The notes: a model not told the origin generated them from the letters alone. A DNA stretch of 64,000 nt from Lentzea albidocapillata subsp. violacea (GCF_900100275.1 NZ_FNET01000032.1:1-64000); one strand, 5' to 3'; positions 24,985-34,135 are shown, counted from the stretch's first letter. Numbers and translations: made by a program.

Positions 24985-27407
24985 CCGCCACAGCGGAACC
25001 GGAGATCGGCAAGGCGCGGCTCCGCAAGGAGGACGCCCGGCTGATCACCGGTCAGACGAGGTGGACCGACAACCTCCAGCTGACCGGCATGCTGCACATG
25101 GCCGTGCTGCGCAGTCCCGTCGCCCACGCCCGCATCACCAATATCGACGTCAGCCGCGCGACGGCGATGCCCGGTGTGGCCGTGGTGCTGACCGGTGAGG
25201 ACTTCGCCGCCGAGCAGGGCTCGCTGCCCTGTGCCTGGCCGATCACCGAGGACATGAAGTCGCCGCCCGCGCCCGCCATGGCCGTCGGCCAGGTCAACTT
25301 CGCCGGCGAGGCCGTCGCCCTCGTGATCGCCGACAGCGCCTACCACGCCGCGGACGCGCTGGAAGCGATCGACGTCGACTACGACGAGCTGCCGGTCGTG
25401 CTCGACATGGAAGAAGCCCTGCGGGACAACGATCTGGTGCACCCGGATCTCGGCACGAACAAGTGCGCGACGTGGATCTTCGACTCCGCCGAGGCCGGAT
25501 CAGGGACGAACGTCGAGGACGAGATCGCGTCCGCCGAGGTCGTGATCGAGCGGACGTTCAAGCAGCAGCGGCTCATCCCGGCGTTCATGGAACCGCGGTC
25601 GGTCGTCGTGGACACGACCGCGGGCATGTTCACCGTCTGGTCGGCGACGCAGATCCCGCACATCCTGCGCTGGATGCTGTCCGCCGTCACGGGCATCTCC
25701 GAGCACAAGCTCCGCGTGATCGCGCCGGACGTCGGCGGCGGGTTCGGCGGCAAGCTCCAGGTCACTCCGGAAGAGCTGCTGTGCCTGCTGGTCGCCCGCC
25801 GCATGGGCCGCCCGGTGAAGTGGACGGAGTCACGCACCGAGTCGATGCTGTCCGCGCACCACGGCCGCGACCAGATCCAGAAGATCACGCTGTCCGCCCG
25901 CCGCGACGGCACCGTGACCGGCCTGAAGGTCGAGCTGCTCGCCGACATGGGCGCCTACCTGCGCCTGGTCACGCCGGGCGTGCCGATCCTGGGCGCCTTC
26001 ATGTTCAACTCGATCTACAAGTTCGCCGCCTACCGGTTCGTGTGCACCAACGTGTTCACGAACAAGGTGCCCACGGACGCCTACCGCGGCGCCGGACGGC
26101 CCGAGGCCACGTTCGCGATCGAGCGGATGATGGACGAGCTCGCGGTCGAGCTCGGCATGGAGCCGATGAAGATCCGCCAGATGAACTGGATCAGGCACGA
26201 GGAGTTCCCGTTCAACACGGTCGCCGGCCTGACCTACGACTCCGGCAACTACGAGGCCGCGACGGCTCGCGCGATGGAGTTGTTCGGGTACGAGGAGATG
26301 CGCGAGGAGCAGGCCCGCCGCCGTGCTGACGGTTCAGTCGTGCAGCTCGGCATCGGGATCTCCACCTACACCGAGATGTGTGGCCTGGCGCCGTCGCGGG
26401 TGCTGGGCGCTTTGCGTTATGCCGCAGGGGGTTGGGAGACCGCGTCGATTCGCATGCTGCCCACCGGCAAGGTCGAGGTGATCACCGGGACCTCGCCGCA
26501 CGGACAGGGCCACGAGACGGTCTGGTCGCAGATCGTCGCCGACAAGCTCGGCGTGCCGTTCGAAGACGTCGAAGTGCTGCACGGCGACACGGCGACGTCG
26601 CACAAGGGCATGGACAGCTACGGGTCGCGCTCTCTGGCTGTCGGTGGCACGGCGCTCGTGTACGCGGCGGACAAGGTGCTCGCCAAGGCACGGACGTTGG
26701 CCGCGCACATGATGGAGTGCGACGAGGCGGACGTGGAGTTCGCTTCCGGCTCGTTCGCCGTGCGCGGCACCTCGACGGTGCGTTCGCTGGGTGACGTGGT
26801 GCTGGCCGCGCACGTCGCGCACGACCTGCCGGAGGGCATGGAACCGGGCATGGACGCCGATGCCACCTTCGACCCGGAGAACTTCTCGTTCCCGCACGGA
26901 ACCCATTTGTGCGCAACGGAAGTCGACACCGAGACGGGCATGGTGCGCATCAGCCGGTACGTGGCGGTGGACGACGTCGGTACGGTCATGAACCCGTTGA
27001 TCGTCGACGGTCAGGTGCACGGCGGGCTCGCGCAGGGCATCGCGCAGGCGTTGTACGAAGAGGCCACGCACGACGAGATGGGCACGCTGACGACGGCGAC
27101 GTTCGCCGACTACCTCGTGCCTTGCGCGGCAGACCTGCCAGCGTTCCTCACGGACCGCACGACCACACCGGCGACCTCCAACCCGTTGGGCGCCAAGGGA
27201 GTCGGCGAGGCAGGCACGATTGCCTCGACGCCTGCCGTGGTGAACAGCGTGCTGGACGCTCTGCGACACCTGGGCGTCCGGGACATCGAGATGCCGATGT
27301 CGCCGGAACGGGTGTGGACCGCGCTGCAGGGTCGTCCCGATCCAGGCACCGATGACGTGGCCGCGGGTGGGCTCGGTTCGATCGACGCACAGGGAGGACA
27401 GTCGTGA
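24981..27407 (+). CDS. coxL: Molybdenum-binding large subunit, form II CO-dehydrogenase type
   Basis: An 808-residue molybdenum hydroxylase large subunit. The active-site loop reads AYRGAGR, the form II signature, not the AYxCSFR of form I CO dehydrogenase, so CO may not be its real substrate. Other Moco contacts are visible: DVGGGFGGK, GQGHETVWSQ and GAKGVGEAGT near the C-terminus with the catalytic Glu. ATGA overlap with coxS, GTGA overlap into coxM. It forms an LMS trimer dimerised in the cytoplasm. Confidence 0.92.
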   Translation: MTATAEPEIGKARLRKEDARLITGQTRWTDNLQLTGMLHMAVLRSPVAHARITNIDVSRATAMPGVAVVLTGEDFAAEQGSLPCAWPITEDMKSPPAPAMAVGQVNFAGEAVALVIADSAYHAADALEAIDVDYDELPVVLDMEEALRDNDLVHPDLGTNKCATWIFDSAEAGSGTNVEDEIASAEVVIERTFKQQRLIPAFMEPRSVVVDTTAGMFTVWSATQIPHILRWMLSAVTGISEHKLRVIAPDVGGGFGGKLQVTPEELLCLLVARRMGRPVKWTESRTESMLSAHHGRDQIQKITLSARRDGTVTGLKVELLADMGAYLRLVTPGVPILGAFMFNSIYKFAAYRFVCTNVFTNKVPTDAYRGAGRPEATFAIERMMDELAVELGMEPMKIRQMNWIRHEEFPFNTVAGLTYDSGNYEAATARAMELFGYEEMREEQARRRADGSVVQLGIGISTYTEMCGLAPSRVLGALRYAAGGWETASIRMLPTGKVEVITGTSPHGQGHETVWSQIVADKLGVPFEDVEVLHGDTATSHKGMDSYGSRSLAVGGTALVYAADKVLAKARTLAAHMMECDEADVEFASGSFAVRGTSTVRSLGDVVLAAHVAHDLPEGMEPGMDADATFDPENFSFPHGTHLCATEVDTETGMVRISRYVAVDDVGTVMNPLIVDGQVHGGLAQGIAQALYEEATHDEMGTLTTATFADYLVPCAADLPAFLTDRTTTPATSNPLGAKGVGEAGTIASTPAVVNSVLDALRHLGVRDIEMPMSPERVWTALQGRPDPGTDDVAAGGLGSIDAQGGQS

Positions 27408-28228
27408 TCCCGGCGGAGTTCAAGTACCTGTTCCCGTCCTCTGTGGACGAAGCCGTGCGGATGCTCGCCGAGGAGGGAGAGGACGCCAAGGTCATCGCGG
27501 GCGGGCAGTCGCTCGTGCCGGTGCTGCGCATGCGGCTGGCGGCGCCCACGGCGTTGATCGACATCGCCGGCCTGACCGAGCTGACGGGCGTGCGCGACGA
27601 CGGAGACTCGTTGCTCATCGGTGCCATGACCACGCATTACGAGGTGCAGCGCGATCATCTGGTCCAGGACCACGCGTTGTTGCTCCGCCTGGTCACGGAC
27701 ACGATCGCGGACCCGCAGATCCGGCACCGCGGCACGTTCGGCGGCTCGCTGTGTCACGCGGACCCGGCCGGCGATCTGCTGGCGCCGGTGCTCGCCTTGG
27801 ATGCCGTGATGATCATCGCCGGGCCTGCGGGACGTCGGGAGGTACCGGCGTCGGAGTTCTTCGTCGACTACTTCACGACCGCGCTGGCGCCCGACGAGAT
27901 CCTGCTCGACGTCCGCGTGCCGAAGTACACGGGCTGGGGCGCGCACTACGAGAAGCTCAACCGGGTCGCGCAGGCCTGGTCGATCGTCGCGGTCGCGGCG
28001 GCCGTGCAGGTGCGTGACGGCTCGATCTCCGCCGCTCGGGTGGGCCTCACCAACGTGGGATCCGGGCCGTTGCGCGCTACCGAGGTCGAGGCGGCGCTGG
28101 TCGGGCAACCGGCTACCGCGGAGGCGATCTCCGACGCGGCCCTGCGCGCGTCCTCGGGCGACGGTTACAAGGACAACCTGGCGCGGGTGCTGACCGGCCG
28201 TGCGCTGACGGCGGCGGTCGCGGGATGA
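27404..28228 (+). CDS. coxM: FAD-binding medium subunit of the molybdenum hydroxylase
   Basis: A 274-residue flavoprotein subunit with FAD motifs AGGQSLVP (about 32-39) and GTFGGSLCHADPAGD (about 109-123), where TIGG-type FAD contacts lie. It takes electrons from the iron-sulfur subunit and passes them to an external acceptor, probably the respiratory chain. The GTG at 27404 overlaps the coxL stop by four bases. Confidence 0.92.
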   Translation: MIPAEFKYLFPSSVDEAVRMLAEEGEDAKVIAGGQSLVPVLRMRLAAPTALIDIAGLTELTGVRDDGDSLLIGAMTTHYEVQRDHLVQDHALLLRLVTDTIADPQIRHRGTFGGSLCHADPAGDLLAPVLALDAVMIIAGPAGRREVPASEFFVDYFTTALAPDEILLDVRVPKYTGWGAHYEKLNRVAQAWSIVAVAAAVQVRDGSISAARVGLTNVGSGPLRATEVEAALVGQPATAEAISDAALRASSGDGYKDNLARVLTGRALTAAVAG

Positions 28229-28821
28229 AGTTGACGCACTCGTTCACGGCACCGGCGCCCGCCGAGGAGGTGTGGCAGGCGCTGATCGACCCTGAACGGG
28301 TGGCGCCGTGCCTGCCCGGCGCCACCCTGACCTCGGTGGACGGCAAGACGTTCAGCGGGGAGGTGAAGGTGAGACTCGGCCCGGTGCAACTGCTGTACCG
28401 GGGCAGCGGCGAGTTCGTCGAGATCGACCCGGTACTGCGCCGTGCCGTCATGAAAGCCGCGGGTAAGGACACCCGCGGCAACGGCACGGCGTCGGCGGTG
28501 GTGACCTTCGTGGTCGGGGACTCGGTCGAGGTCGAGACCGATCTGGCGATCACGGGCCGTCCCGCCCAACTCGGTCGCGGCCTGATCGCCGAGGTCAGCG
28601 GCAGGCTCGTCGACCAGTTCGCGGAATGCCTGGCGAGCACGCTGGGATCCGTGGATCCTGACGAGGTGGCGCAACAGCAGCATCTCCGAGTGGTCCCCGA
28701 CGAGCCGATCGACCTGATCGACACGGCAGGCGTTCCGGTGTTGAAGCGCGTGCTGCCCATCGCGGCGGCGGCGCTGGCGGTCGTGCTGTTCGTGGTCCTG
28801 CGACGCAGGCGGCAGCGCTGA
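28225..28821 (+). CDS. coxG: CoxG-like SRPBCC membrane anchor protein
   Basis: A 198-residue protein. Residues 1-150 form the SRPBCC/CoxG fold (FTAPAPAEEVWQALIDPERVAPCLPGA). A single C-terminal transmembrane helix near 172-190 ends in RRRRQR. CoxG proteins are thought to dock CO-dehydrogenase to the membrane. ATGA overlap with coxM, last gene of the operon. Confidence 0.88.
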   Translation: MKLTHSFTAPAPAEEVWQALIDPERVAPCLPGATLTSVDGKTFSGEVKVRLGPVQLLYRGSGEFVEIDPVLRRAVMKAAGKDTRGNGTASAVVTFVVGDSVEVETDLAITGRPAQLGRGLIAEVSGRLVDQFAECLASTLGSVDPDEVAQQQHLRVVPDEPIDLIDTAGVPVLKRVLPIAAAALAVVLFVVLRRRRQR

Positions 28822-28847
28822 AGCGTGCAGTCCGGTGGCCGGCCTTC

Positions 28848-29939
28848 GTGCTGGTCACCGGCTTGCTGCTGTCCGCGTGCACCGGCTCGCCGGTCGTCAT
28901 CACCTCGGCGCCTCTACCGCCGTCGTCGACCTCCCAGGGCCCGCCCCCGCCGCGCTCGTTCGTGCTCACCGCGGGCGGCGACATCCTGATCCACCCGGCG
29001 CTGACCGACCAGGCGGTAGCCGACGGAGGCGCGGCCGGACGTGACTTCCTGCCGTTGTTCGCGGGCATCAAGGACACTCTGAAAGCCGACCTCTCCCTGT
29101 GCCACCTCGAGGTGCCGCTGGGCCCGAAGGAGGGCCCGTTCTTCGGCTACCCGGCCTTCCTGGCACCGCCCGAGGTGGCGAAGGGCCTGGTCGACGTGGG
29201 CTACGACTCGTGCTCGACGGCCTCGAACCACACGCTGGACCGCGGCGTCTCCGCGATCACGACAACCCTGGACGCGATGGACGCCGTCGGCCTGAAACAC
29301 ACCGGCTCGTTTCGCACGCAGGAGGAATCGGCGGCGCCGCTGATCCTGGACGCGAACGGCGTTCGCGTGGCCCAACTGTCGTTCACGTACGGCTTCAACG
29401 GCATCCCGCTACCGCAGCCGTGGCGCGCGAACCAGATCAACGCGGCCAAGATCCTGGCCGACGCACGCAAGGCGCGCGAGGCCGGTGCCGAGGTCGTCGT
29501 GCTGTCCGTGCAGTGGGGCAACGAGTACCAGCACGAGGCCACCGCGGACCAGAAGGCCCTGGCCCGTCAGCTGCTGGCCGATCCCGCCCTCGACCTGATC
29601 ATCGGGACGCACGTGCACGTCGTGCAGCCGTTCGAGAAGATCGGCAACAAGTGGGTCGCCTACGGGCTCGGCAACGAGGTCGCCCGGCACGCCGAGCCTC
29701 GTGGCGTCACCGAGGAGGGGGTGATCGCGCGGTTCAAGTTCGAGCAGGGGGCCTCTGGGTGGGCTGTGGTCGAGGCTTCCTACACGCCCACTTTGGTGGA
29801 GCTGGGGCCGCCGATCCGGCTGGTGGACCTGACTCGGGTGCCGGCTTCGGCGCGGCGGACCGAGGCGATCAACCGGACCGAGGGGATCGTGTTCAGCCTG
29901 GGGGCGAACGAGCAGGGGCTCGCTCGGGGCAAGCCTTAG
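28848..29939 (+). CDS. CapA-family lipoprotein
   Basis: A 363-residue CapA/PgsA-like metallophosphoesterase-fold protein: GGDILIHPALTDQ, NHTLDRG, VVLSVQWGNEYQHEATADQ, GTHVHVVQPFE and YGLGN. Lipobox LLSAC makes it a surface lipoprotein. From the GTG at 28848 the signal would lack a charged n-region. A CTG at 28818, overlapping the coxG stop as CTGA, would add KRAVRWPAF and make a normal lipoprotein signal, so the true start may be that unusual codon. Function in poly-glutamate or capsule work is known for some homologues only. Confidence 0.82.
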   Translation: MLVTGLLLSACTGSPVVITSAPLPPSSTSQGPPPPRSFVLTAGGDILIHPALTDQAVADGGAAGRDFLPLFAGIKDTLKADLSLCHLEVPLGPKEGPFFGYPAFLAPPEVAKGLVDVGYDSCSTASNHTLDRGVSAITTTLDAMDAVGLKHTGSFRTQEESAAPLILDANGVRVAQLSFTYGFNGIPLPQPWRANQINAAKILADARKAREAGAEVVVLSVQWGNEYQHEATADQKALARQLLADPALDLIIGTHVHVVQPFEKIGNKWVAYGLGNEVARHAEPRGVTEEGVIARFKFEQGASGWAVVEASYTPTLVELGPPIRLVDLTRVPASARRTEAINRTEGIVFSLGANEQGLARGKP

Positions 29940-30352
29940 ACCCAGTCCGCATCGATCCCGCGGGCACGCAGCATCTCCAGCGCCTCCTCGTTGCCGGTGT
30001 AGAGCAGCGTCATCGACTTCAGGTTGGGAAAGTGCCGCAGGTCGGCGAACTCGTCGACGTCGAACAGTTCGTCCTCGCCGTCCCAGCCCGGCGCGATCTC
30101 GAGGTAGATCTCGTTGCCGCCGTCCATCTCGATCTCGGTGATCTTCTCCGCAAACTCGACGGGGACCTCGAGCGCCTCGAAGTAGGCCAGAGCCTCAGGC
30201 ACCGCCTCGAAGCTCCGGGCGTCGTAGGTGAAGCCGTGCTCGGCGGCGTACGTGGTCAACCTGAACTCCGGCAGGAGGCCCTGGTTGTACATCAGCTCCT
30301 GGACGACGGAGAGCTTGAAGTTGGTGTCCGCGAACGGGATCGACTGGCTCAT
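29936..30352 (-). CDS. Conserved protein, DUF6892-like
   Basis: A 138-residue soluble acidic protein. The beginning IPFADTNFKLSVVQELMYNQGLLPEF and the closing FPNLKSMTLLYTGNEEALEMLRARGID recall the DUF6892 group, whose function I do not know. Its 3' end overlaps the CapA gene by four bases tail to tail. TACGAT is 6 nt before the ATG, so it is likely leaderless. Confidence 0.65.
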   Translation of the reverse strand: MSQSIPFADTNFKLSVVQELMYNQGLLPEFRLTTYAAEHGFTYDARSFEAVPEALAYFEALEVPVEFAEKITEIEMDGGNEIYLEIAPGWDGEDELFDVDEFADLRHFPNLKSMTLLYTGNEEALEMLRARGIDADWV

Positions 30353-30358
30353 GCCCGA

Positions 30359-30364
30359 ATCGTA
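30359..30364 (-). promoter_or_regulatory. -10 box TACGAT of the DUF6892-like gene
   Basis: Minus-strand TACGAT, then 6 nt, then the ATG at 30352. There is no ribosome-binding site. Confidence 0.55.
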
Positions 30365-30397
30365 GGCGGTTCCCTCCGAAGATCCGGGTCGATCGAC

Positions 30398-31348
30398 TCA
30401 ACGACTGAGCTTGCTGAACACCCGGTCGTACCGGTTGATCCAAGCCTGCGTGAGCACGTCGCTCTCGAACTCCTCGACGCGGTCCGGCACGGGTGGCTTT
30501 GCGAGCACCGGCAAGTAGCCGTCCACAGGCACGAGTGAATCGCTCGTGACATCCCCGTCCAACAGCGGCAACGTCGCCAGCCCGCACGCGTAGTCGAGCT
30601 CGGGCAGAGCCGCCGCCAACGCCACCCCGGCCGCCATCCCGACCGAAGTCTCCAGCGCCGACGACACCACACACGGCAGCCCGCACGCCTCGGCCACCTC
30701 CAGTGCCTTCCGCACCCCGCCGAGCGGTGCCACCTTGATCACCGCGATGTCCGCCGCCCCCGACACGGCCACCTTCAGCGGGTCCTCGGCCTTGCGGATC
30801 GACTCGTCCGCGGCGATCGGCACGGAGACCCTCCTGCGGACGGCCGCGAGCTCGTCCAAGGTGTGGCACGGCTGTTCCACGTACTGGAGCCCGCCGGACG
30901 CCTTGTCCATGGCCTTGATAGCGGCGACGGCCGTGTCGACGTCCCACAGCATGTTCGCGTCGACCCGGATCGCGCCCCGAGGCCCCAGGGCGTCCCGCAC
31001 CGCTTCGAGGCGCGCGCAGTCCTCTTCCAGCGTCGACTCGGCGACCTTCACCTTGGCCGTCGAGCAACCCGACCTCGCCACGATCTCGTGCGCCTTCGCG
31101 GGGCTGACCACGGGCACGGTGCAGTTGACCGGGATGCGGTCCCGCACCGGCGCCGGCCAGCCGTCGTTCGCGGCCTCCAGCGCGCAGGCGAGCCAGGCCG
31201 CGGCCTCGGCGTCGTCGTACTCCTCGAACGGGCAGAACTCGCCCCACCCGGCCGGTCCTTCGAACAGCAGGCCGGTGCGCTGGGTGATACCGCGGAACCG
31301 GACGCGCATCGGGATGGAGTAGGCGTGCACGGCCAGATTCAAGCGCAC
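30398..31348 (-). CDS. menC: o-Succinylbenzoate synthase (enolase superfamily)
   Basis: A 316-residue muconate-lactonizing-type enzyme. Visible active-site elements are the KxK pair in STAKVKV, metal ligands in RVDAN, YVEQP and AADES, and the opposing Lys in VIKVAPLGG. It dehydrates SHCHC to o-succinylbenzoate in menaquinone synthesis. The GTG at 31348 overlaps the lipoprotein stop by 10 nt, so it is the last gene of the response-regulator operon, an odd place for a quinone gene. Confidence 0.85.
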   Translation of the reverse strand: MRLNLAVHAYSIPMRVRFRGITQRTGLLFEGPAGWGEFCPFEEYDDAEAAAWLACALEAANDGWPAPVRDRIPVNCTVPVVSPAKAHEIVARSGCSTAKVKVAESTLEEDCARLEAVRDALGPRGAIRVDANMLWDVDTAVAAIKAMDKASGGLQYVEQPCHTLDELAAVRRRVSVPIAADESIRKAEDPLKVAVSGAADIAVIKVAPLGGVRKALEVAEACGLPCVVSSALETSVGMAAGVALAAALPELDYACGLATLPLLDGDVTSDSLVPVDGYLPVLAKPPVPDRVEEFESDVLTQAWINRYDRVFSKLSR

Positions 31349-31956
31349 TTCTGGAACTCCAGCGAATGCCCGCCCCCATGCAGGTTCACCGTGCCGACGG
31401 GTTGAGCGGCGAGCAACGTGCACACGATCTGCTGCACAGCAGCGCCACTGAGCTGCGAGACGTCGCTCGAGAGGTTCACGTCGAGGCCGTTGGCGACGCG
31501 GTCCACGGTGGCCGGCGCGGCGTCGAACGGCACCTCGGTGGACAGCCCGCGGCCCTGTTCGGCGTTGGTGGGCCCCTGCGCGAGCAACGCCACGACGTCG
31601 AACCCGCTGAGGCTGCCCTCCGGCCGCCCGACCGGCACCACCCTGCCGCCGGGGGAGACCCAGTAGAGCGACGGCGAGGTGTTCTCGACGGGGCCGCTGG
31701 GCGCTTCGAGGCCCGGGATCGGGTCGGTGGGGCGGATGCCGCAGGCGGTGAGGACGGCTAGGACGAGCACTGCGAGCCCAAGCTCGCGCAGGCGTCGGCG
31801 GATTGCTGGTCCGAACTCGGGCAGGGGTCGCCGCGGTGCCGGCCCATGCTCGCGTGGGAGTCCACGCAGTGCCGGCCCATGCTCGCGCAGGGGTCCCCTC
31901 CAGGGGGTCCCCCTAATTTCATTATCCCAGGCAGCACCGACAGTTTTCGGCCTCAC
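31339..31956 (-). CDS. GerMN-like lipoprotein with an 11-residue repeat before the signal
   Basis: A 205-residue lipoprotein. After about 60 residues comes the hydrophobic signal LAVLVLAVLTAC with a lipobox, then a domain of GerMN/LpqB-like character (LYWVSPGGRVVPVGR, VVALLAQGPTNAEQG, SQLSGAAVQQIVCTLL). The N-terminal segment holds four 11-residue repeats of the form RGPLREHGPAL encoded by a 33-bp tandem repeat. The GTG at 31956 overlaps the kinase stop (GTGA). The order regulator-kinase-lipoprotein recalls mtrA-mtrB-lpqB, but this protein is far shorter. A later start inside the repeats is possible. Confidence 0.75.
   Translation of the reverse strand: MRPKTVGAAWDNEIRGTPWRGPLREHGPALRGLPREHGPAPRRPLPEFGPAIRRRLRELGLAVLVLAVLTACGIRPTDPIPGLEAPSGPVENTSPSLYWVSPGGRVVPVGRPEGSLSGFDVVALLAQGPTNAEQGRGLSTEVPFDAAPATVDRVANGLDVNLSSDVSQLSGAAVQQIVCTLLAAQPVGTVNLHGGGHSLEFQKCA
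31764..31895 (-). repeat. 33-bp tandem repeat, four copies, in frame
   Basis: Copies at 31895-31863, 31862-31830, 31829-31797 and 31796-31764 on the minus strand. The first two are nearly identical (shared core GCGAGCATGGGCCGGCAC), and the later two are diverged. The fourth merges into the signal peptide. Confidence 0.85.
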
Positions 31957-33329
31957 GACCCACCGTCCAGCGGCAGCCGCAGCGTGAACAAGGCACCACC
32001 ACCCGGCCGGTTGGCCGCCACCAGCGTGCCCCCGTGCAGCCGCGCGTTCTCCCACGCGATCGCCAGCCCGAGCCCCGAGCCCTCCGACCGTCCGCGCGAC
32101 GAATCGGCCTTGTAGAAGCGCGCGAACACGTGCGGCAGGACCTCGTCGGGCAGTCCCGGCCCGGAGTCCGCCACCTCGATCACCAGTGCAGGCCCCGCCA
32201 CCGACAGCTCGAGCGACACCGGCGGCGAACCGTGCCGCAGCGCGTTGCCGACCAGGTTCGCCACGATCACGTCCAGCCGCCGCGGGTCCAGCCGTGCGCG
32301 CACCCCGTCCGGCAGCGCCGCGGACACCTCCGAGAAGCCGCGCATCCGCAGACAGGTCCGCACCACCTCGGCCACGTCGACGTCGTCGAGCGCGAGAGCC
32401 GCGGTGCCCGAGTCGAACCTGGTGACCTCGATCAGGTCGTTCACCAGCCGCGTCAGGTTCTGCGTCTCCCGGTTCACCAGCCGCGCCGCCTGCCCCGCCA
32501 CGCCCGGCAGCGAGGCGGTCTCGGCGTCCAGCACGTCGGTCACGGCCGTCATCGCGGCCAGCGGAGTCCGCAGCTCGTGCGACACGTCCGCCACGAACCG
32601 CCGCGCGTCGGCCTCCATCCGGCGCAGCTCGCCCACGTGGTGTTCCAGCGAGGAAGCCGTGCTGTTGAACGTCGACGCGACGGAGGCCAGTTCGTCCCGC
32701 CCGCGCACCGGCACCCGAGCGGAGAGCTCGCCCTGCCCGAGCTTCCAGGCGGCCAGCTGCAGTTCCCGTACGGGGCGCAGCACGCCGCGGGCCGCCAGGA
32801 AACCCAGTCCCAGCGCCAGAAGCAGCACGGCGCCGCCGATCAGCCACGCGTTGCGCGCCAGCTCGTCGACGAACGCGATCTCCGACGTGAACGGCCTCAG
32901 CACGTACACCTCGATGCCCGACGGGGCACCCGAAGACACCCGCAGCTGCATGCCCACGACGAGCCAGACACCGTCCGCGTACGACACGCGTTGCCAGCCG
33001 ACGCGCCCGGACGACACGAGCGAACGCAGCTCCGCCGTGATCACGGAGGGGTCCATGCCGCCGGCGGAAGTCCCGTTGCCGTAAGCCAATGCCTGGCCTT
33101 CACGCCCGGAAACCCGTGCGGCGACCCGGTCCAGGGTGGCGGCGTCCACTGCTCGGGCGGGCAACGGGTAGAGCTGCTCGACGCGGTTCGTGGTTTCGAT
33201 GACGGCGTTGTCCTGGGCGCGCTGCACGATCGCGTCGCGCGCCCGCACGTAACCCGCACCGGCGACGGCCGCGGCGGTCACGATGGTCAGGAAGGTGAAC
33301 GCGAGCAGCAACCGCAGGCGGAGCGTCAC
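31953..33329 (-). CDS. Sensor histidine kinase
   Basis: A 458-residue membrane kinase: TM1 near 5-28, an external sensor of about 120 residues, TM2 near 155-178, HAMP (GVLRPVRELQLAAWKLGQG), HisKA with the phospho-acceptor His in DVSHELRTPLAAM, then N box NLVGNALRHG, G1 DSGPGLP and G2 GSGLGLAIA. GTGA overlaps on both sides with the response regulator and lipoprotein genes. It resembles the CseC/MtrB group of envelope-sensing kinases. The signal is unknown. Confidence 0.92.
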   Translation of the reverse strand: MTLRLRLLLAFTFLTIVTAAAVAGAGYVRARDAIVQRAQDNAVIETTNRVEQLYPLPARAVDAATLDRVAARVSGREGQALAYGNGTSAGGMDPSVITAELRSLVSSGRVGWQRVSYADGVWLVVGMQLRVSSGAPSGIEVYVLRPFTSEIAFVDELARNAWLIGGAVLLLALGLGFLAARGVLRPVRELQLAAWKLGQGELSARVPVRGRDELASVASTFNSTASSLEHHVGELRRMEADARRFVADVSHELRTPLAAMTAVTDVLDAETASLPGVAGQAARLVNRETQNLTRLVNDLIEVTRFDSGTAALALDDVDVAEVVRTCLRMRGFSEVSAALPDGVRARLDPRRLDVIVANLVGNALRHGSPPVSLELSVAGPALVIEVADSGPGLPDEVLPHVFARFYKADSSRGRSEGSGLGLAIAWENARLHGGTLVAANRPGGGALFTLRLPLDGGS

Positions 33330-34006
33330 AGCGGTCCGAAGCGGTAGCCGAAGCCCCGCACGGTCTGGACGAACACGGGCGCGGCCGGGTCGTCCTCGAT
33401 CTTCGAACGCAGCCGCTGCACGCACGCGTCGACCAGCCGTGAGTCGCCGAGGTAGCCCTGGTCCCACACGGAACCCAGCAGTTGCTGCCGTGACATCACG
33501 CGGCCCGGCGAGGAGGAGAGTTCCAGCAGCAGCCGCAGTTCCGTCGGCGCCAGCGAGACCGGCTTGCCGAACCGCGTCACGACGAGGCCCTCGCGGTCGA
33601 TCGTCAGGTCGCCGTAGCGCTCGGCCACGACCTCGGTGACGGAGGCGGACGAACGGCGCAGCACGGCGCGGATGCGTGCCTCCAGCACACGGGCCTGGGC
33701 CGGCTTGGCCACGTAGTCGTCGGCGCCGGCCTCCAGGCCCGCGACCACGTCGATGTCGTCGTTGCGCGCGGTCAGCATGATGATCGGGAGGTCGCCGGAG
33801 GCACGGATGCGGCGGCACACCTCGAACCCGTCCACGCCCGGCAGCATCAGGTCCAGCACGACGACGTCGGGCGTGACGCTGCCCAGCAGTTCGAGGCCTT
33901 CCTCGCCCGTGCGCACCGCGTCGACGGTGTGTCCCTGGTAGGTCAGGGCGAGCGACAGGCCCTCGCGGACCGCCTCGTCGTCCTCGATCAGCAGTACGCG
34001 CGGCAT
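33326..34006 (-). CDS. OmpR-family response regulator
   Basis: A 226-residue regulator. The receiver domain has acidic pocket EDD at 8-10, phospho-acceptor Asp52 in VVVLDLMLPG, Thr in LTARND and Lys in VAKPAQ (DYVAKP). The C-terminal winged helix covers about 130-226 (APTELRLLLELSSSPGRVMSR, GFGYRFGPL). GGAGGGC precedes the ATG at 34006. It heads the operon with the kinase, lipoprotein and menC. Confidence 0.94.
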   Translation of the reverse strand: MPRVLLIEDDEAVREGLSLALTYQGHTVDAVRTGEEGLELLGSVTPDVVVLDLMLPGVDGFEVCRRIRASGDLPIIMLTARNDDIDVVAGLEAGADDYVAKPAQARVLEARIRAVLRRSSASVTEVVAERYGDLTIDREGLVVTRFGKPVSLAPTELRLLLELSSSPGRVMSRQQLLGSVWDQGYLGDSRLVDACVQRLRSKIEDDPAAPVFVQTVRGFGYRFGPL

Positions 34007-34135
34007 GCCCTCCAGCCTTCCCGATGGGTCTCATGGGGACGTTCGTGCGACGTCATCGTTGCGTAACGACCGCCCGTGCGCAGTTGTTGCAGAGCCATCA
34101 CGCCGCGCGGACACAGGTTCGACAGCCTCTGTGAC

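Noticed and set aside
31953..34034. Single kinase-regulator fusion protein
   Set aside because: One frame runs antisense-free through both genes, but the response regulator is encoded in another frame with a clear ATG, ribosome-binding site and GTGA coupling to the kinase.
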